Of a stretch of DNA of 64,000 bases, positions 1 through 12,499 are shown one piece after another. The notes beneath the pieces were generated by a model. That model saw only the letters and a program-made list of their open reading frames with translations. It did no database searches and was not told where the DNA came from. Both the position numbers and the translations under genes were made by a program. Within the stretch, counting starts at the first letter, position 1; every line of letters starts with the position of its first letter. The stretch is from Gyromitra esculenta (Eukaryota > Ascomycota > Pezizomycetes > Pezizales > Discinaceae). The stretch is taken from NCBI GenBank assembly GCA_038503075.1, contig JBCAML010000003.1, forward strand, positions 2,790,001-2,854,000, written 5' to 3'.

Positions 1-2688
1 GTATATTCTTAGCCACCGTTCTAAATCCTACACTCACTCCCTGCAAGAACCCTCCCGCATGCAACGGAGGTGTAATAATTTTTGTTACACCTCCAGCCTT
101 CGCTCTTTCAATAATCTTGTTTCCGAAATGCAATCCGTATTTGGAATATATGACCGACGCCTCATTTAGAGGGCCGACAGTAGGTGATACGATGCTATCT
201 TGGGTTGCCGCTTCGGCTCTAATTTCCGACAGTCCGATTCCAACCGAGAGTGCAGTTATCCCAGGGACTAGGCGGCCGTCAGATAATGTTACTGTTTTTG
301 AAGTGGCGGCGGTAGGGTGTAGCTCTAGGCAGACAGATTCGACATCGATGCAGAGGGGCTTGTTATTTTTTAATAAAAGGACCAGTCCTTCGTTTGTGGA
401 ATGACGGAGTTCGGACGGAAGTATTTCTGGAGGGAGGAGTGACTTTGTGATTCCTTTAATAACAGTTATTACATTTTTTTTCTGGATCGATGAGCATAGT
501 TCACGTTTGAGGTCCTGGTTGGTATCAGGTCGCATCTTTGGATCAGGTGTGTTTGACTGCTTTTTTGTAATAATGTGAGCTTTATTCTTTTCTTCTCTCT
601 CCATGTCGAATAAAGGTTTCCCGTCGATATAGACTTGTATGGGTGTTGCACCGACAGAGAGCGGGTGAGAATCCCAAACCACCTTTTGGAATCAAATATC
701 AATTTCCTTGCACTCTTTCAAAAGGCAAGCAAAAGGAGTATACCAGATCAGCATCATATCCTGTTCGCAGATATCCAATCTGATTATCAAGTCCTAACGC
801 TCTTGCAGGAGTAGAAGTAACTGCAGCTAGTGCAAGGTCCGCAGGTAACTGGAAACCATGAGCCGTCGCGGCCTGTGAGCTGTTTCCAACTAGTTAGGGT
901 CTAGAATAGCTGATTGAAGGGCTGTCTTCATACAGGAGGTATTTTGCATTAGTTACCGGGTGGTCCTATACTAGTATTAGAGTAATATCACCCAAAAGCA
1001 CCCTTGCTCTCTAGAGACATACGGATTTGTAAACTACTGGGAGACCGGCTTCTGAGAGTATCTTCCCTGCCCAAAGACTGGCTTGATACGTTTCCCTCTC
1101 TGTCGGTTAATTTTCGTCAACAGCTTGCTAACATTAGGTAACATTAGTAATAGAATGTCTTACTGTAGCAGGCAAGATCCGCAAACGTTGCCACGGCGAC
1201 GTTACTAATTAATACGTTAGTTCATATATTATTGCTCATCTCAAGGACCACTCACTGGTCTACCCTCTTCAACATCTCCGGGATTCTCCATGCGTCTAAT
1301 GCATGATGAAAAGTCTCAACCCTCCACCCATACTCATCTGCATATCGAAGCATATTCTCCATATCCATAGTTTCATAGCAGTGGATATTGACTCTCACGT
1401 CCCCTCTCAAAATACTTAATGTGAGATCATACTCTATATCTTCTGGCAATCCATCCGTAACTCGATCCGACCCAAAATTCACCGCATTACTAGCCAGCGA
1501 ACACCAATGATCCTGTCTTTCGCGAAGCTGCCTCGCAGAAGCCATGTGGGCGCGGAAGGCATGTCCTAACCCCACGCGACTGGTTGTCTTCGAAGAGTAG
1601 AAATTTCTTGGATTCTCGCCACAAGCCTTGTTTTTATTAGCAAGATGTAAATTACTAGGTCAGGGGCGAGGAGAGAACGATTTGAGCCCATCGGATACGC
1701 TCAGGTGAATTCTCGGGCTCAACAAGAAGATCTGATACGGCGCTGTTTGGGTAAACAATGTTCTTGATTGCGTATGCTTCTCCTCCAATGATGTTGGTTG
1801 ATCCGGGTGATATGAGTGATGTTGTGACGCTGTTGTTTGAAGATGTCATTAGCGCACGTGAAATAAATGAAGGAAGCTATTGGTAGAACGGTTATTTACC
1901 CGCCAGAAGCAATGATGTTGATTGTTAGGTCATGTGGATTGACGGCATTAATAATTCGAGCCCATGGCGTCATCAGATCGGCAGTATCGTTTGTATCACT
2001 TGTACCTTTCAATAAGTAACATCTTTAGTGTCAATTAGACAAAGAGCACTTGGAAAGTGGGGTTTGGGGACAAGGCAGCAGGACAGCAGCATAGACATGA
2101 AGACAACATCCTTCGAGTGAGAATTTGTGAATATAAGATCTATAAGAGGATGGTATTTCAAAAGCATCTAGATGGCATGCAAGAATATCTGGGAAACTTA
2201 CCCCTCAGATACGGGTAGGAATCAAATGTGCTGTAGGAGTGCATATCGACTAGGCCCGGTGTAACACAAAGACCCCACATGTTGTGAATATGCACTTTCT
2301 TAGTGCTACTTTCATTCTCCCATACCCTGCCAGACACGGCAACTTCCGTCACGAATCCCTTCTGGAAGACAACATCCATAGCTTTGGGAAACCAGCTCTC
2401 GCCATCATAGAGTGTAACATTCTTCAACACCACGACTTGGGGCACTGAATCCGAGTGGCGGAAGCGAGGATTGGTGCTTCTAGGAGCTCGGGTCCGCTCC
2501 CAGTATGGCTGACGCACAAAGGAAGCGCATTTTTGGAGACCGGTATGTAGGTGGGCTGCTTGGGCTGGAGATGTGGGTGTAAAGGTGGTTGGGGAAGGTG
2601 GATAGATGTGGAAGAAGGCATATAGAAGGAAGAAGGCGCAAATTAAAAGGGATCCAACAGAGGGGCCTGGGCAAATAAAGAAAGGCAT
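1..2688 (-). CDS. Amidohydrolase (fungal CE9-like, imidazolonepropionase fold), 3' end off window
   Basis: A metal-dependent amidohydrolase, probably membrane-anchored; the substrate is unknown. The protein starts at the ATG at 2686-2688 and has one hydrophobic anchor at about residues 10-28. The open frame further upstream has only a GTG start. Exons I could join: 2202-2688, 1900-2005, 1679-1829, 1626 to about 1260, then short exons near 1200, 1080, 940 and 840, and a last piece from about 690 to beyond base 1. Family motifs run across the joins: VTPGLVDMHS, IINAVNPHD, SPGSTNIIGGEAYAIKN, NIHCYE, ETFHHA, ILSEAGLPVV, DHPVTN and GYDADLVVWDSHPLS. The second His of the usual HxH metal site is Tyr (HSY). 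All splice joins keep frame, so it reads as a live gene. The C-terminus is missing here. The donor near 1678 (GTTCTC) is weak and uncertain. Confidence 0.85.
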
Positions 2689-4581
2689 TGAAGGCCGGGA
2701 CAAGGAAGAGGAGGCGAGTAAATTATAGAGAGGCTGCAAACCCTCGATCTTTCCTCCTCTCTGATACACGGAAGGGAAAGTGAAGAAGTTTATATTGAAG
2801 ATCTTGGAAGGCAGTGAGAGGGGCACCGGTTTAGTTTATTTAAATAGACCAACAAGTCAGATTGGAGTGATCCCACCCTTCAAGTCGTCAAAACATGAGT
2901 CACGGTATGGCCACGGCGTCTCAGTATCAGACGAGAGTCGTCAATAGATGCGCACTCTACGCACGTAAGCTTTGACCGCAGCAGCCGTTCGTATCGACCC
3001 GTCCAGGTGATGTCCACATCTTGCCGAGTAGGGATTGACGTCACAACACTCGGCAGAAGCACAAACAACTCGCACCTCCGACGCTTTCGGATGAGGGCGG
3101 GAGTTTGGGCGGTGTGTCCTCCAATGGCCGAAAATTAAGCTGCTTTGCTGAGTCAACGCGGGATTCCTGGAGGTGGATGGCATCGATATAAGGCAGCATG
3201 ACTGAGCAATCGAGACAAAACATATCGCGAGGTGAAATCGGATCTCACACGGCTCGGGTAAAACCATCGGCAGAATTAATACACCCGTCTTATATTCGCT
3301 GGAGTACGGAAGTCAGTTTCTCTGTGAAATTGGCCCTGATCTCGTCGAAAAACAAGCTCAAGGATCAACTAGGAGGTCCCGTCTCCGAGATAAACTATAT
3401 ATGCTCCCCAGTGATCCCGGGAGGGTCCAAGACGCTACCTACCCCCTGATCTCTGTGCATGTGTGTAGCATACTATATATACATACATGTACTTGGTGAC
3501 ATGCAGAGGCACCCTGGCCGTGTGGGAAGACTCGTCTTGGGAAAATGTGGGGTGCATTGGCCACAAGAGATGTCTAGGCCTGTGGCTCTAAACGGTGGGG
3601 TGGATTTTCATGTCTGATAAGAGGTGTAAACTTTTGCCTGTTGGTAGTGATTTCCTATCGGTGCTGATAGTGGATGATACCTTGTCGTGCAGGTTGCACA
3701 CGTTACACGAGAAACTAAGCTAAAACGAATTGATCAGCTTTTTGTAGCTGGGCAAGTTTTCTCCTCCTTCAGTTAACATACAAAAGATTCTAACTCCAAA
3801 ATAGCTCCCACAGTATACATTTCTCGGAGGACTCGTTTGATGGGATAAAACCCTTCAAGCTATGGCCAATCGTCCAGTCCCCCCGGGAAAGGGACTAGCC
3901 AACCCTCCACTCACGAGTGAAATGGTTTAAAGCCTACATGTAGTAATAGGTGGAGTTCGCGACGATAAAGCCGCTGATGGGAAGCATAAGGCATAGGATT
4001 TTTCTGATGCAAAACAATAAGGTTTGATCACCGTTCAGTTAATGGTTGAGGTTGTTTCAGACTGCATAGCACCGGCCCAAGGCTCCCTTCGCGCCGGGAA
4101 GCGTGACTTGCGGGAGAAAAGCTTTCTCCGATCTCCCCTAATGCGTACGCCAAGAGAGCTCTGCCAGAGTTGTATGGAAAAACCTGCTGCTGGTAACGCT
4201 GAGTAAGGCAGTAATCGAGCTGAACCGGCCGGCAACTTTCTTTTCCTTGGAAACCAAGTGTGCAGCACAGCACAGCACGGTTTTGGCTTTGAAACAACCA
4301 GACTGTCAGTCACCAGCTTGGGGCAGGAAACAAAACCCTGCCCACCTTGCTATCCGTCCCTCCATCGCTGCTGACCCAGGACTCTTTCTCGCCCCACACA
4401 CGCCTTCCTACCGAGAAACTCCCCTCTCTCGCTTCCTCGGCTCGCAACTGCTGTAGTGACCTAGCTCTCAGGAGACTTGTGAGCTGGACTAGAGAGAGAG
4501 AGCGTGAGTAGTAATCCGCACACAGCACAGACCTGCTGCTGACCCGCGGAGAAATAAAGCGTTGCTGTCTGGACTGATCAT
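2689..4581. other. Intergenic, shared promoter region (amidohydrolase and VPS9)
   Basis: About 1.9 kb between two divergent genes. Open frames here are short, overlap on both strands and show no family motif. A short AG run lies at about 4493-4502, just before VPS9. I see no RNA gene or repeat. Confidence 0.6.
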
Positions 4582-7566
4582 ATGGAGCCTGAAATTCATC
4601 TTCCACGGGACGGGGCGGGAACAGGGACGGATATTGAAAACCTCCCGTCAGTTATCGATGCCAAAATGGACTCTGCTGTTGTTGAGGCTTCTTCTCCTTC
4701 CTTCTCTTCAACTGAATCACATCAGAATGTTGAAGAAGCTGTCTGTGCCAGCCAGGTGCAGCTTGGCGAGACGACCAACGGCGCATCAGGCACGGACGAC
4801 GATGAATGGATATGGTCTAATGGGACAGTTGTCAATACAGCTGCCGATCGGGACGAGCTGCGGCATTCCACCTCGGCCACTGACAGTGGCCAAGCAGACA
4901 ACGCCATCGGGAGCTCGGTGAAGGATCTTGCTGCAGCAAACCTTACTGGCACAACCACCACACCCTTAAGCCTGCTCTCAACCTCAGATTCAAAAATACA
5001 CAAACAGTTATCCGAGATATCCATGGAGTCGAATTCAACGGATTTCAAGCTCGAGAATGATGACCTTCTCTCCTCTGATACTGATAATTTGGTCTCTACG
5101 CCAGTCTTGGGCTCGGGTACTCACGACACTTTCAATATGCTCTCGACGCAGGCTGCCGCCCTTTCAATCTCCCCAGCGAACCCTGATCTTGTCCCTTCTT
5201 CGGACGTTCCCAGCTCGCTAGCTCCTGAAGATTTAGCTGAGCTAGAATATCGTCCACCAACGCCTATGAAGGACGACACAGTTATCAAAGATCCAGCGTT
5301 TCCAGTAATCCCAGCAACTCCAGCAACTCCGGTTACCCCGGCGTTGCTCCAAAGTTTACCGTTACCCCAACCCCCACCAGCCCCCCCTCCAAAGGATGTG
5401 CCCCCGAAAGATAGAGTTTACCTCGACCCAGCTAGAACCCCAGGGCCGAGCAGGTCTGCTTCCGTCTCTCCAACGCGGGAGAGAGATCAAGGGTTCTCAA
5501 GAGGCCCGTCCTCCGGGTCATCCTCAGAAGACGACGAACCTGGCGACAGCACAAGATCTGAAATCCACAATATCTTCGAGCAAAGTAACGATCAGAGCTC
5601 TACATCGCTCACACCCTCATCAGGTTTAAATTCACCCCCGTTTCGGCATCCTGTAAGAACCACTTCACTCTCTAGTGCCAGTGGAAAAGGTCTAGATACA
5701 TCCGTCTCTCCGCACATTCCTTCAGTTGCAACCCCAAATAGTCCACACCCAGCATCCCAGCATATCCCTGAAAAATCAAAATTTGTATCATCACCAACCG
5801 GAGAAGCATCTACTGCATCCCCAGTCACAGTACACCAGCCTCCGCCGCCAGATGAAGACCTACCTTTCGATTTTCATCGGTTCCTTTCCCAGCTCCGACA
5901 CAGATCTGCAGACCCCGTTGCTAGATTCCTGAAAAGTTTCCTCGGTGAGTTCGCAAAGAAACAATGGATGGTGCACGAGCAAGTCAAAATCGTACACGAT
6001 TTTTTAAATTTTATATATGGTAAGATGGAGGCCTGCGAGGTTTGGCGTGATGTGGGTGATGTGGAAATGGATAATGCTCGAGAAGGCATGGAAAAGCTCG
6101 TCATGAATAGACTCTATACGCAGACTTTTTCTCCGGTTATTCCGGCACCATCACCACCAGGTGCGGGATCAAGACGCAACAACAGAGAAGATGATAGGTT
6201 CCCTGGCAGGAGAGGACAGCATCAAGAAGATGTGGAAAGGGATGAAATTTTGGCGCAAAAAGTGAGGATATATGGATGGATTAGGGAAGAGCATCTTGAT
6301 ATTGGGGATACGGTGACGGGTGATGGTGGAAGGAAGTTTTTGGATTTGGCGGTGAATGAGATGGGCAAGATGAAGAGCTATAGGGCACCAAGAGATAAGG
6401 TCATTTGTGTGCTAAATAGCTGCAAGGTCATTTTCGGTGAGAACGGCTGGTTGGCATAAACAAATGGGCACAGACGCTAATTCATGTTTTAGGGCTGTTA
6501 CGGCATTCTAATAGCGACGAAAGCGCGGATAAGTTTGTTCCGCTTTTAATTTATGTTGTTCTCAGGGCAAATCCGGAACATTTAGTCAGCAATGTCCAGT
6601 ATATCCTAAGATTCAGAAACCCAGATAAGCTTAACGGCGAGGCGGGGTATTATCTGAGCAGTTTGGTATGCTTTAATCCCCCCTTTAATCTAAGGAAGAA
6701 CGTTTTTTCTAATTTCTATTCGCGAGTAAAGATGGGCGCAATTCAGTTTATAGAAAACCTCGATCGTTCTAGTTTAACTATTACCGACGAGGAGTTTGAG
6801 AAAAATGTTGAAGCCGCAGTAGCGGCCATCGCGGAAAGGCCGCCTCCTCCACCTCCCCCACTTCCAAGAAGACCAGACAACAACGCTGAAGTCGTCTCTG
6901 AGAAGAGCCGGACATCAATGGGAAAGGAAGGACGTTTCTCGACAAGCTCTAGGGAAGGCAACGAGTCCTCTGGTGGGGAATCGGAAGAGAAAGCAGCAGT
7001 GGCTGGATTATTAAGGACCATCCAAAGGCCATTAACCACTATCGGTCGAATATTTTCTGACGGAGAATCGAGTTCCACACCAACTGCAACTACTTCAGGG
7101 AGCGGACCACCGCTGACTCCTGTTCCTGGCAATACACCCCGTGGCTCCCCAGGCGCCGAAGACAGTCTCCTAACGGCTGTTGGAGGTCGCGGCCAGAATG
7201 GTGGTAGACGAAGGCCAGGGGGGGCCTCGTCCTCGTTTGCCCCGGAAGAAGCTGCCGCACGACAGGCTAGCGCCGAAGTTGAAGAGGCACGGCGTATTCA
7301 GAGAAGAGAACATGAAAATGTGGTTGATATTCTGAAGGCGATGTTCCCGGCGTTGGATAAAGAGGTTATTGGAGATGTTGTTATCATGAAGGAAGGGAGG
7401 TCGGTTTCTTCCCTTTCTTATTCCCTTGCGTTGACTTTAGTTCCATTTCGTTTTGTTTCGAAGCGGTATATATCTCTAAGAAGAGGAAGGCTGAGAAAGA
7501 TTTTTGGGGGGGTTTAGGGTTAGGTCAGCTGTTGATGCGTGTTTGGCGTTAAGTGCTGGCGGTTAG
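4582..7566 (+). CDS. VPS9: Vps9-type Rab5 guanine nucleotide exchange factor with C-terminal CUE domain
   Basis: Activates Rab5/Vps21-class GTPases on early endosomes and binds ubiquitin through its CUE domain. Exons 4582-6436, 6493-6665, 6732-7399 and 7518-7566 give 914 residues. Residues 1 to about 420 are Ser/Pro/Thr-rich and disordered. A helical region (PFDFHRFLSQLRHR, ARFLKSFLGEF) precedes the VPS9 core, which carries YGWIREEHLDI, DKVICVLNSCKVIFG, ADKFVPLLIYVVLRANPEHL and GYYLSSLMGAIQFIENLD. A Pro-rich and Ser-rich linker follows, then the CUE domain at the C-terminus (ILKAMFPALDKEVI, AVDACLALSAGG). The last intron uses donor GTCGGT. Its acceptor at 7517 is followed 6 nt later by a second in-frame AG, so two isoforms differing by two residues are possible. 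The VPS9 plus CUE order matches yeast Vps9, but the disordered N-terminus is much longer. Confidence 0.93.
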
Positions 7567-9962
7567 GAGTTAGGTTTGGCTTTGGGTTTTGGTGGGAATA
7601 GCTAGTTTGGGCATTGTTAAGGGACAGTATTTATCAGGTGCATCTAGAATTGGGTAGCATTAATCATTTTTCCCTGCCCCCTTCCTATCTCGTTGACTTT
7701 GTGTTTTTTGCCACGAGTTTCGGGTTCTGGGGGGGTTTTAGTTTTCCTGTAATTTTTTCCCATCCTTTGAAGGTCGGGTGTTTGGACACAGAAACGATAA
7801 GATGATTAGGTGAGTTGACCGGGTATTTTTGGTGTACGTTGGTATGATACAGGTGTTTTTGTTGTGTTAGTTATTTGTCATGGTGCATTATTTGGGGTTA
7901 TTTTTTATTTGTTCCTTTGCTTTCTTTTTGACTCACATGGTGCGGGGTAAGTATTTCTCCGCTTGGGAGTAGAGAATACATGTAGGTCTGGGAGCTAAGT
8001 TAGTTATATTTAATGAATTCCGCGGCAGAGGCTAAATCGAGGTTCTGGAGCGAGGACGTATGGCAGCTTTGATATTCCGCGGACAGCGCGGATCTTCACA
8101 TATCACTCGATCTTGGCACCTAATTTTGGTCCTTAATGTGGGATGAGATCAAGCCAAATATATTTATACTGATACCCTAGAGAAAAAGACAGAGTTTGGG
8201 TTTAGGAATAAATTTGGAAATTAGCTAAAATAAAATAAAATACAAAGAAATGCCTGGTTTTTTTTTTGACCCAAAACTACATGTATTGACTACTCTTAAA
8301 AAAATCCCCCAGGTAAAATTCTCGTAAAACACGTTTCTCAAAAATGTAAGAAGTTCGATGAGGAGGGGACGTGGTACATACCAATCGCATGCGGAAGCAA
8401 CCAGTTAATTGCATCAAAACCATCATGAAGAAGACATCACAACACAGCAGGAAACAAGACACGATAAGATGAGAAGCTTACCGTTCAAGATTGTGGATAT
8501 CTGATGCCTAACTTAAAAGGAAAGGGTAGTCTTTTTTTGTGTTCTGATTTTTTTTCCTCCCCGGGGCAGGTCGGTTAAATACAATCAAACTAGAGTGCAG
8601 TACGAGAGGTATAGCGTAGCCTAAGCTACACATCTATTCGCCTCCGCACATGACCCAAGGCACCTTAGGGCTGCCTCTAGGTTACTAGTGATAGGGTTGG
8701 CCGTCGAGCTTCTATATTAGAAAGAGGAAAATAGTCATAATAAGATTAACGGATGGTTTGCCGGGGAAGTGCCGGAGAAGATAAGGGATAGGAGAGAAAA
8801 ACTCCCCTGGGGATTATTCGAGTAGCGGGGGAATGAGACTAATTAATCAAGCGATTTTAGAATTAGGTTAGTTATTAATTATGAGGGAATGGACGGAAGG
8901 ATAGAAACTTACTGAGACAGACCACCTATAGTCAGTTAATTATTGAGTGGGAAAAGGTCCAACGGGGTATTTTTTTTTCTTCTTTTTTGGGGGTTTTTTT
9001 ATTTATTTTAGTCCCCTACACCAGTTCCGAAAAACTGATGTAGAGGAAGCGCCATCTCGGCGATGCATGTCTCTGGGAAACGACTCTTCAGAGTGATCAA
9101 ACTATTGGATCGATATATGATGGAAAGACAAACAAAATCTGTCAAGCAGTGGTATATCAGCAAGCTAGACCGGAAAGAAGTGCTTTGATTGATGTTAGTG
9201 ATGCCTTCTTCTTGGTGCTCGACGGATTGATGGATATTCTGGATGGCGGACATCCCAGAGAGGCAAAGACTTCTTGAGGGAGGGAGACAAGATATTAGGT
9301 AGAAAGGGTAGTGAGTGATGAAAAGATAGACGCCATTGGCGATGGCGATGATTTTGATGGTGGTTGGTGGTTACTTCTCACTATTGATGGGTGTGATGGA
9401 AGAAGAGCGGAAGATGGAGAGGAAAATGGAGGGGTTTTATAGCTGAATCCAAGGATCAAATCTACGCTAAGGGACATAGCATGTGCCAGAAGAGGCACCG
9501 TTATAGATACAGATACACGTAGGTACATGTAGGCCCCACTTGCCAAACGGCGCCACACAGCAGAGGAGCGACCTACAAGACAGGGCTGAGCATGAAGCTA
9601 AACGCAATTCACGAATATACTTTAGAACTAGGGACCGCTTCGCAGCTTCTGGGTTGTTCTGTGGCCCTTCAGAGTTTAATAACTCGTCAATGGCGTGACT
9701 ACGCGCAACCTGCTTTGTCATGGCATATCACTCGCGAGCGCCACCTAGAAGCAGGTGATGGCTGAAAATCATTATTTCAAGATGGTTCTCCTAGCTGCTA
9801 GATTGAGGTTGGGCACGAGGCTATGGATCTTCTTAATTTTGAACTATTTATCTTCCCCACTTCCCAAGTAGAAATTTATGTCAAGAAATCAATTCGCATA
9901 AACATAACTCCCGAAGTATAAAATTACAAATACTCCCCTAACCCTTACCCCGTGAATTCCCG
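7567..9962. other. Intergenic between convergent genes
   Basis: About 2.4 kb between the 3' ends of VPS9 and LEO1. T-rich just after VPS9, as expected for 3' UTR and terminator sequence. A minus-strand open frame at 9467-9721 (84 residues, ATG start) has no motif I recognise and no supporting exon. Nothing else seen. Confidence 0.6.
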
Positions 9963-11451
9963 CTACTCATCATCATCATCATCATCCACAACTCTCCTCC
10001 TCTTTCCAGCTCTCCCTCCTCCCCGGCTTCTCCCACCCCTCTCGTCATCGGTAAACTCAGCTTCGTCCTCCTCGTCCTCCTCCTCGGGTTCCTCCCTCCT
10101 CTTCTTCTGCGAGGGGGCCTTCTTCCTTCTCCTGTTGTCGTCACTCTCATCCTCCTCCGAACTCTCCATGACTTCTTCATCATCACTCCCTTGCACAAAG
10201 TCATCTTCAAGATCATATTCGTCTTCCTTGCTCTTCCGGAGACCTCCAGTGATCGGGGGAGATTCACGCTTGGATCGGGTTCCACCAGCACGAGGGGTGT
10301 ATTTGGGCCGCGGCTCGTTGTTTCCTCCAGCTGCTCCGCCACGAGCACGGCGCTGTTGGTTCTCTAGTTTCTTGGCGGCGCGTTCCTTTTCGCGTGAGAG
10401 GCGCTCGGCTTCTTTACGCTCAGCTTCAGGGTCACGCATATCTGTGATCTCAATCGATGGTTGCCCACGGCTTCTGCCACCACGAGCTGCCTGGGCAGCA
10501 GCGAGTTGCTCATGAAGACGGCTGACAGCTTCCATGTTGGCTTGTGATGCGCCAGTGGGGATGACGTTGAGTGCTAGTGAAGCGTGACCAAGGAAGCGGA
10601 GCATCCCTGCAGATTCATGGGGGGTGAGGAGGTAAGTATGGGAATCTTGAGATGACTCGTATTTGTCTGGCGTTTTGTGTGACGGGGCGAGTGGCTTAGA
10701 GGTGAGGTCGTAGAGATTGGGGGAAGAAGCGATTTGGAGTGAGAGGGATCCGTCAGACCAGCGGATTACACGCGCGTTGGACTGGAGAACAGAGGGGTCG
10801 ATGGGAGATTTGCGGACACGAATGGTAGTCGTTGCGGCGGTGTAGGGAGAAGTCATTGAGTCGGGGGTGATGAGATTTTTAAGTGTGAAATTCTCAGGGT
10901 AAAAAATTTGGGGTTGAAGAGCGATTAGAGAGGGAACACGAAGTAGATAGAGGTCATCACTGCCAGGATTTGGCACTGGATGCCGAGGGAGAGAGACATC
11001 AATGCTTCGGTAAATCCTCTCAGGTTCATTGTCCGCCTCATCTATCTCGGGGGTGCCTTCAAGCTCGTGGTCGCTGATCTCCTTACTGCGACGGTGAATA
11101 GCTCACATTAGCTACAATTTCATGTGCCAATGGTCCCGAAAAAGGGAAAACTCACAGTCTTGGAACTTCATCGTCGCTATCATCTCCAAACAATCCTTTG
11201 TCGTCGTCGTCATCTTCTTCTCCCTCTGCATCGTCGTCTCCGGCTCCATCACCATTGGTCCCAACTTTACGAGCGCGCTTGCGGACACCAGCATCTTCGT
11301 CGTCATCCTCGTCGCCATCTTCATCGCGATTCTGGGTTGATTCATTGTCTGAAGCGAACATTTGATCATATTTGTTGCCTGTAGGCCTCTCCGGAGAGGC
11401 TGGTGACCCTTCCGCGTCCGGAGAAGGGGCGGCTGCGGATTCTGTGGTCAT
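9963..11451 (-). CDS. LEO1: RNA polymerase II-associated protein Leo1 (Paf1 complex)
   Basis: Subunit of the Paf1 complex, which travels with RNA polymerase II and supports histone marking during elongation. Exons 11156-11451 and 9963-11085 (intron 11086-11155, donor GTGAGT) give 472 residues. The N-terminus is acidic with a KRARK nuclear signal. The Leo1 core begins after the join with IYRSIDVSLPRHPVPNPGSD, continues through a VPSLIALQP segment and contains NARVIRWSDGSLSLQI, the typical Leo1 block. The C-terminus alternates acidic and basic tracts and ends in a run of Asp, as in other Leo1 proteins. It is divergent with the LIM gene across about 1 kb. Confidence 0.95.
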
Positions 11452-12117
11452 GGATAATAATTAACTAAGGAATTTAAAGGGGGACATAAAGTGGGTATTT
11501 TGGCTACCTGGAGAAGACATTGGGATTTCCCAGGCTATGAGGTGTAAATGGGAGAAGGTGGATGCTGGGAGATGTAGCAGATGGGTTAAGAAGGGACCAG
11601 CGAATTCAACAGAACGCGGCTCTCAGCTTTCGGCGATGGACAAACATACTTCGGTGTGCAGAGTATGAACATCTCAGGGCAGGTATGTACTCCAATCTCA
11701 TCAGATTAGATCTCGGATGCAAGGGGACTGGATATACACGCCCTTGGCAGCTGCTTTGAGACCAGGTGCCAATTAAGTCTCGAGAAGCCTAGCCCCCTCG
11801 GGACCAGTCTTGTGCAACTTCCCGCGTATCTTTAACCGAATCCGGCTACGATGGGATTCTGTTACTCGACTGTAACTGGACGGTAGCTCTTGACAACGGA
11901 TTTCCAGGATTTTCGCGATCCCGGAGGGAAAACAAAACAACGCAGGGCTGTGTTGGACCAACCAGCGTCCAAATTTACTGGATGTTTCCCCGCCAGCTCC
12001 GCGTCTTCCACCGTTCCAGCGGAGTGCAGATTTACTCTGGCGTATATTCGCTGACGTCCTACCTACCTCCTCTTCACTTCTGTCCTGCCCTATTACTGTC
12101 CGTCTCTTCCCATCCTC

Positions 12118-12137
12118 TCGGTCGGTCGGTCGGTCAG
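12118..12137. repeat. GGTC tetranucleotide microsatellite
   Basis: Four to five GGTC units in the leader of the LIM gene. Confidence 0.8.
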
Positions 12138-12345
12138 GCAGTCAGGCCTCTACTGTTGGCATCACTCCCATCATCCCTCCACTGCTAATAATCTACAAAT
12201 ACGCCCACGCCCACGCCTGCGATTGCCCATTCCATCCCGTTCCATTTCGTTCGTTCACTGGCTTGCACTTGATTCCGCAATCAGCAACCACCACCCATCA
12301 CCACCCCCAAGGATCTGGCTCAACACCAACTCCACACTACCTACA

Positions 12346-12372
12346 CCCATCCCATCCCATCCCATCCCATCA
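12346..12372. repeat. CATCC pentanucleotide microsatellite
   Basis: About five CATCC units in the 5' leader of the LIM gene. Confidence 0.85.
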
Positions 12373-12499
12373 CATTCCCATATTCTCTACATTCCACCTA
12401 GCCAGGCCCCGACTAGCGTAGATTGTTTGTTGCTGTCTAGATTATCGTTGTTGTATTATCATTTATTGTTGTTGATTAATTGTTCCTCTTCCTGCCAGA

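Larger units (their letters stand above)
11452..12499. other. Bidirectional promoter region (LEO1 and LIM protein)
   Basis: About 1 kb between divergent starts. The part nearest the LIM gene is pyrimidine-rich, as in many fungal 5' leaders, and holds GGTC tandem units near 12118-12137 and CATCC units near 12349-12370. No gene seen. Confidence 0.6.

Noticed and set aside
117..404. 95-codon plus-strand frame at the left edge
   Set aside because: Antisense to the amidohydrolase, whose family motifs run through here on the minus strand.
9467..9721. 84-codon minus-strand frame with a helical start (MTKQVARSHAIDELL)
   Set aside because: Plausible beginning but the rest is Cys-rich low-quality sequence with no family; insufficient support.
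9952..10515. 187-codon Ser-rich plus-strand frame
   Set aside because: Antisense shadow of the acidic repeats of LEO1.
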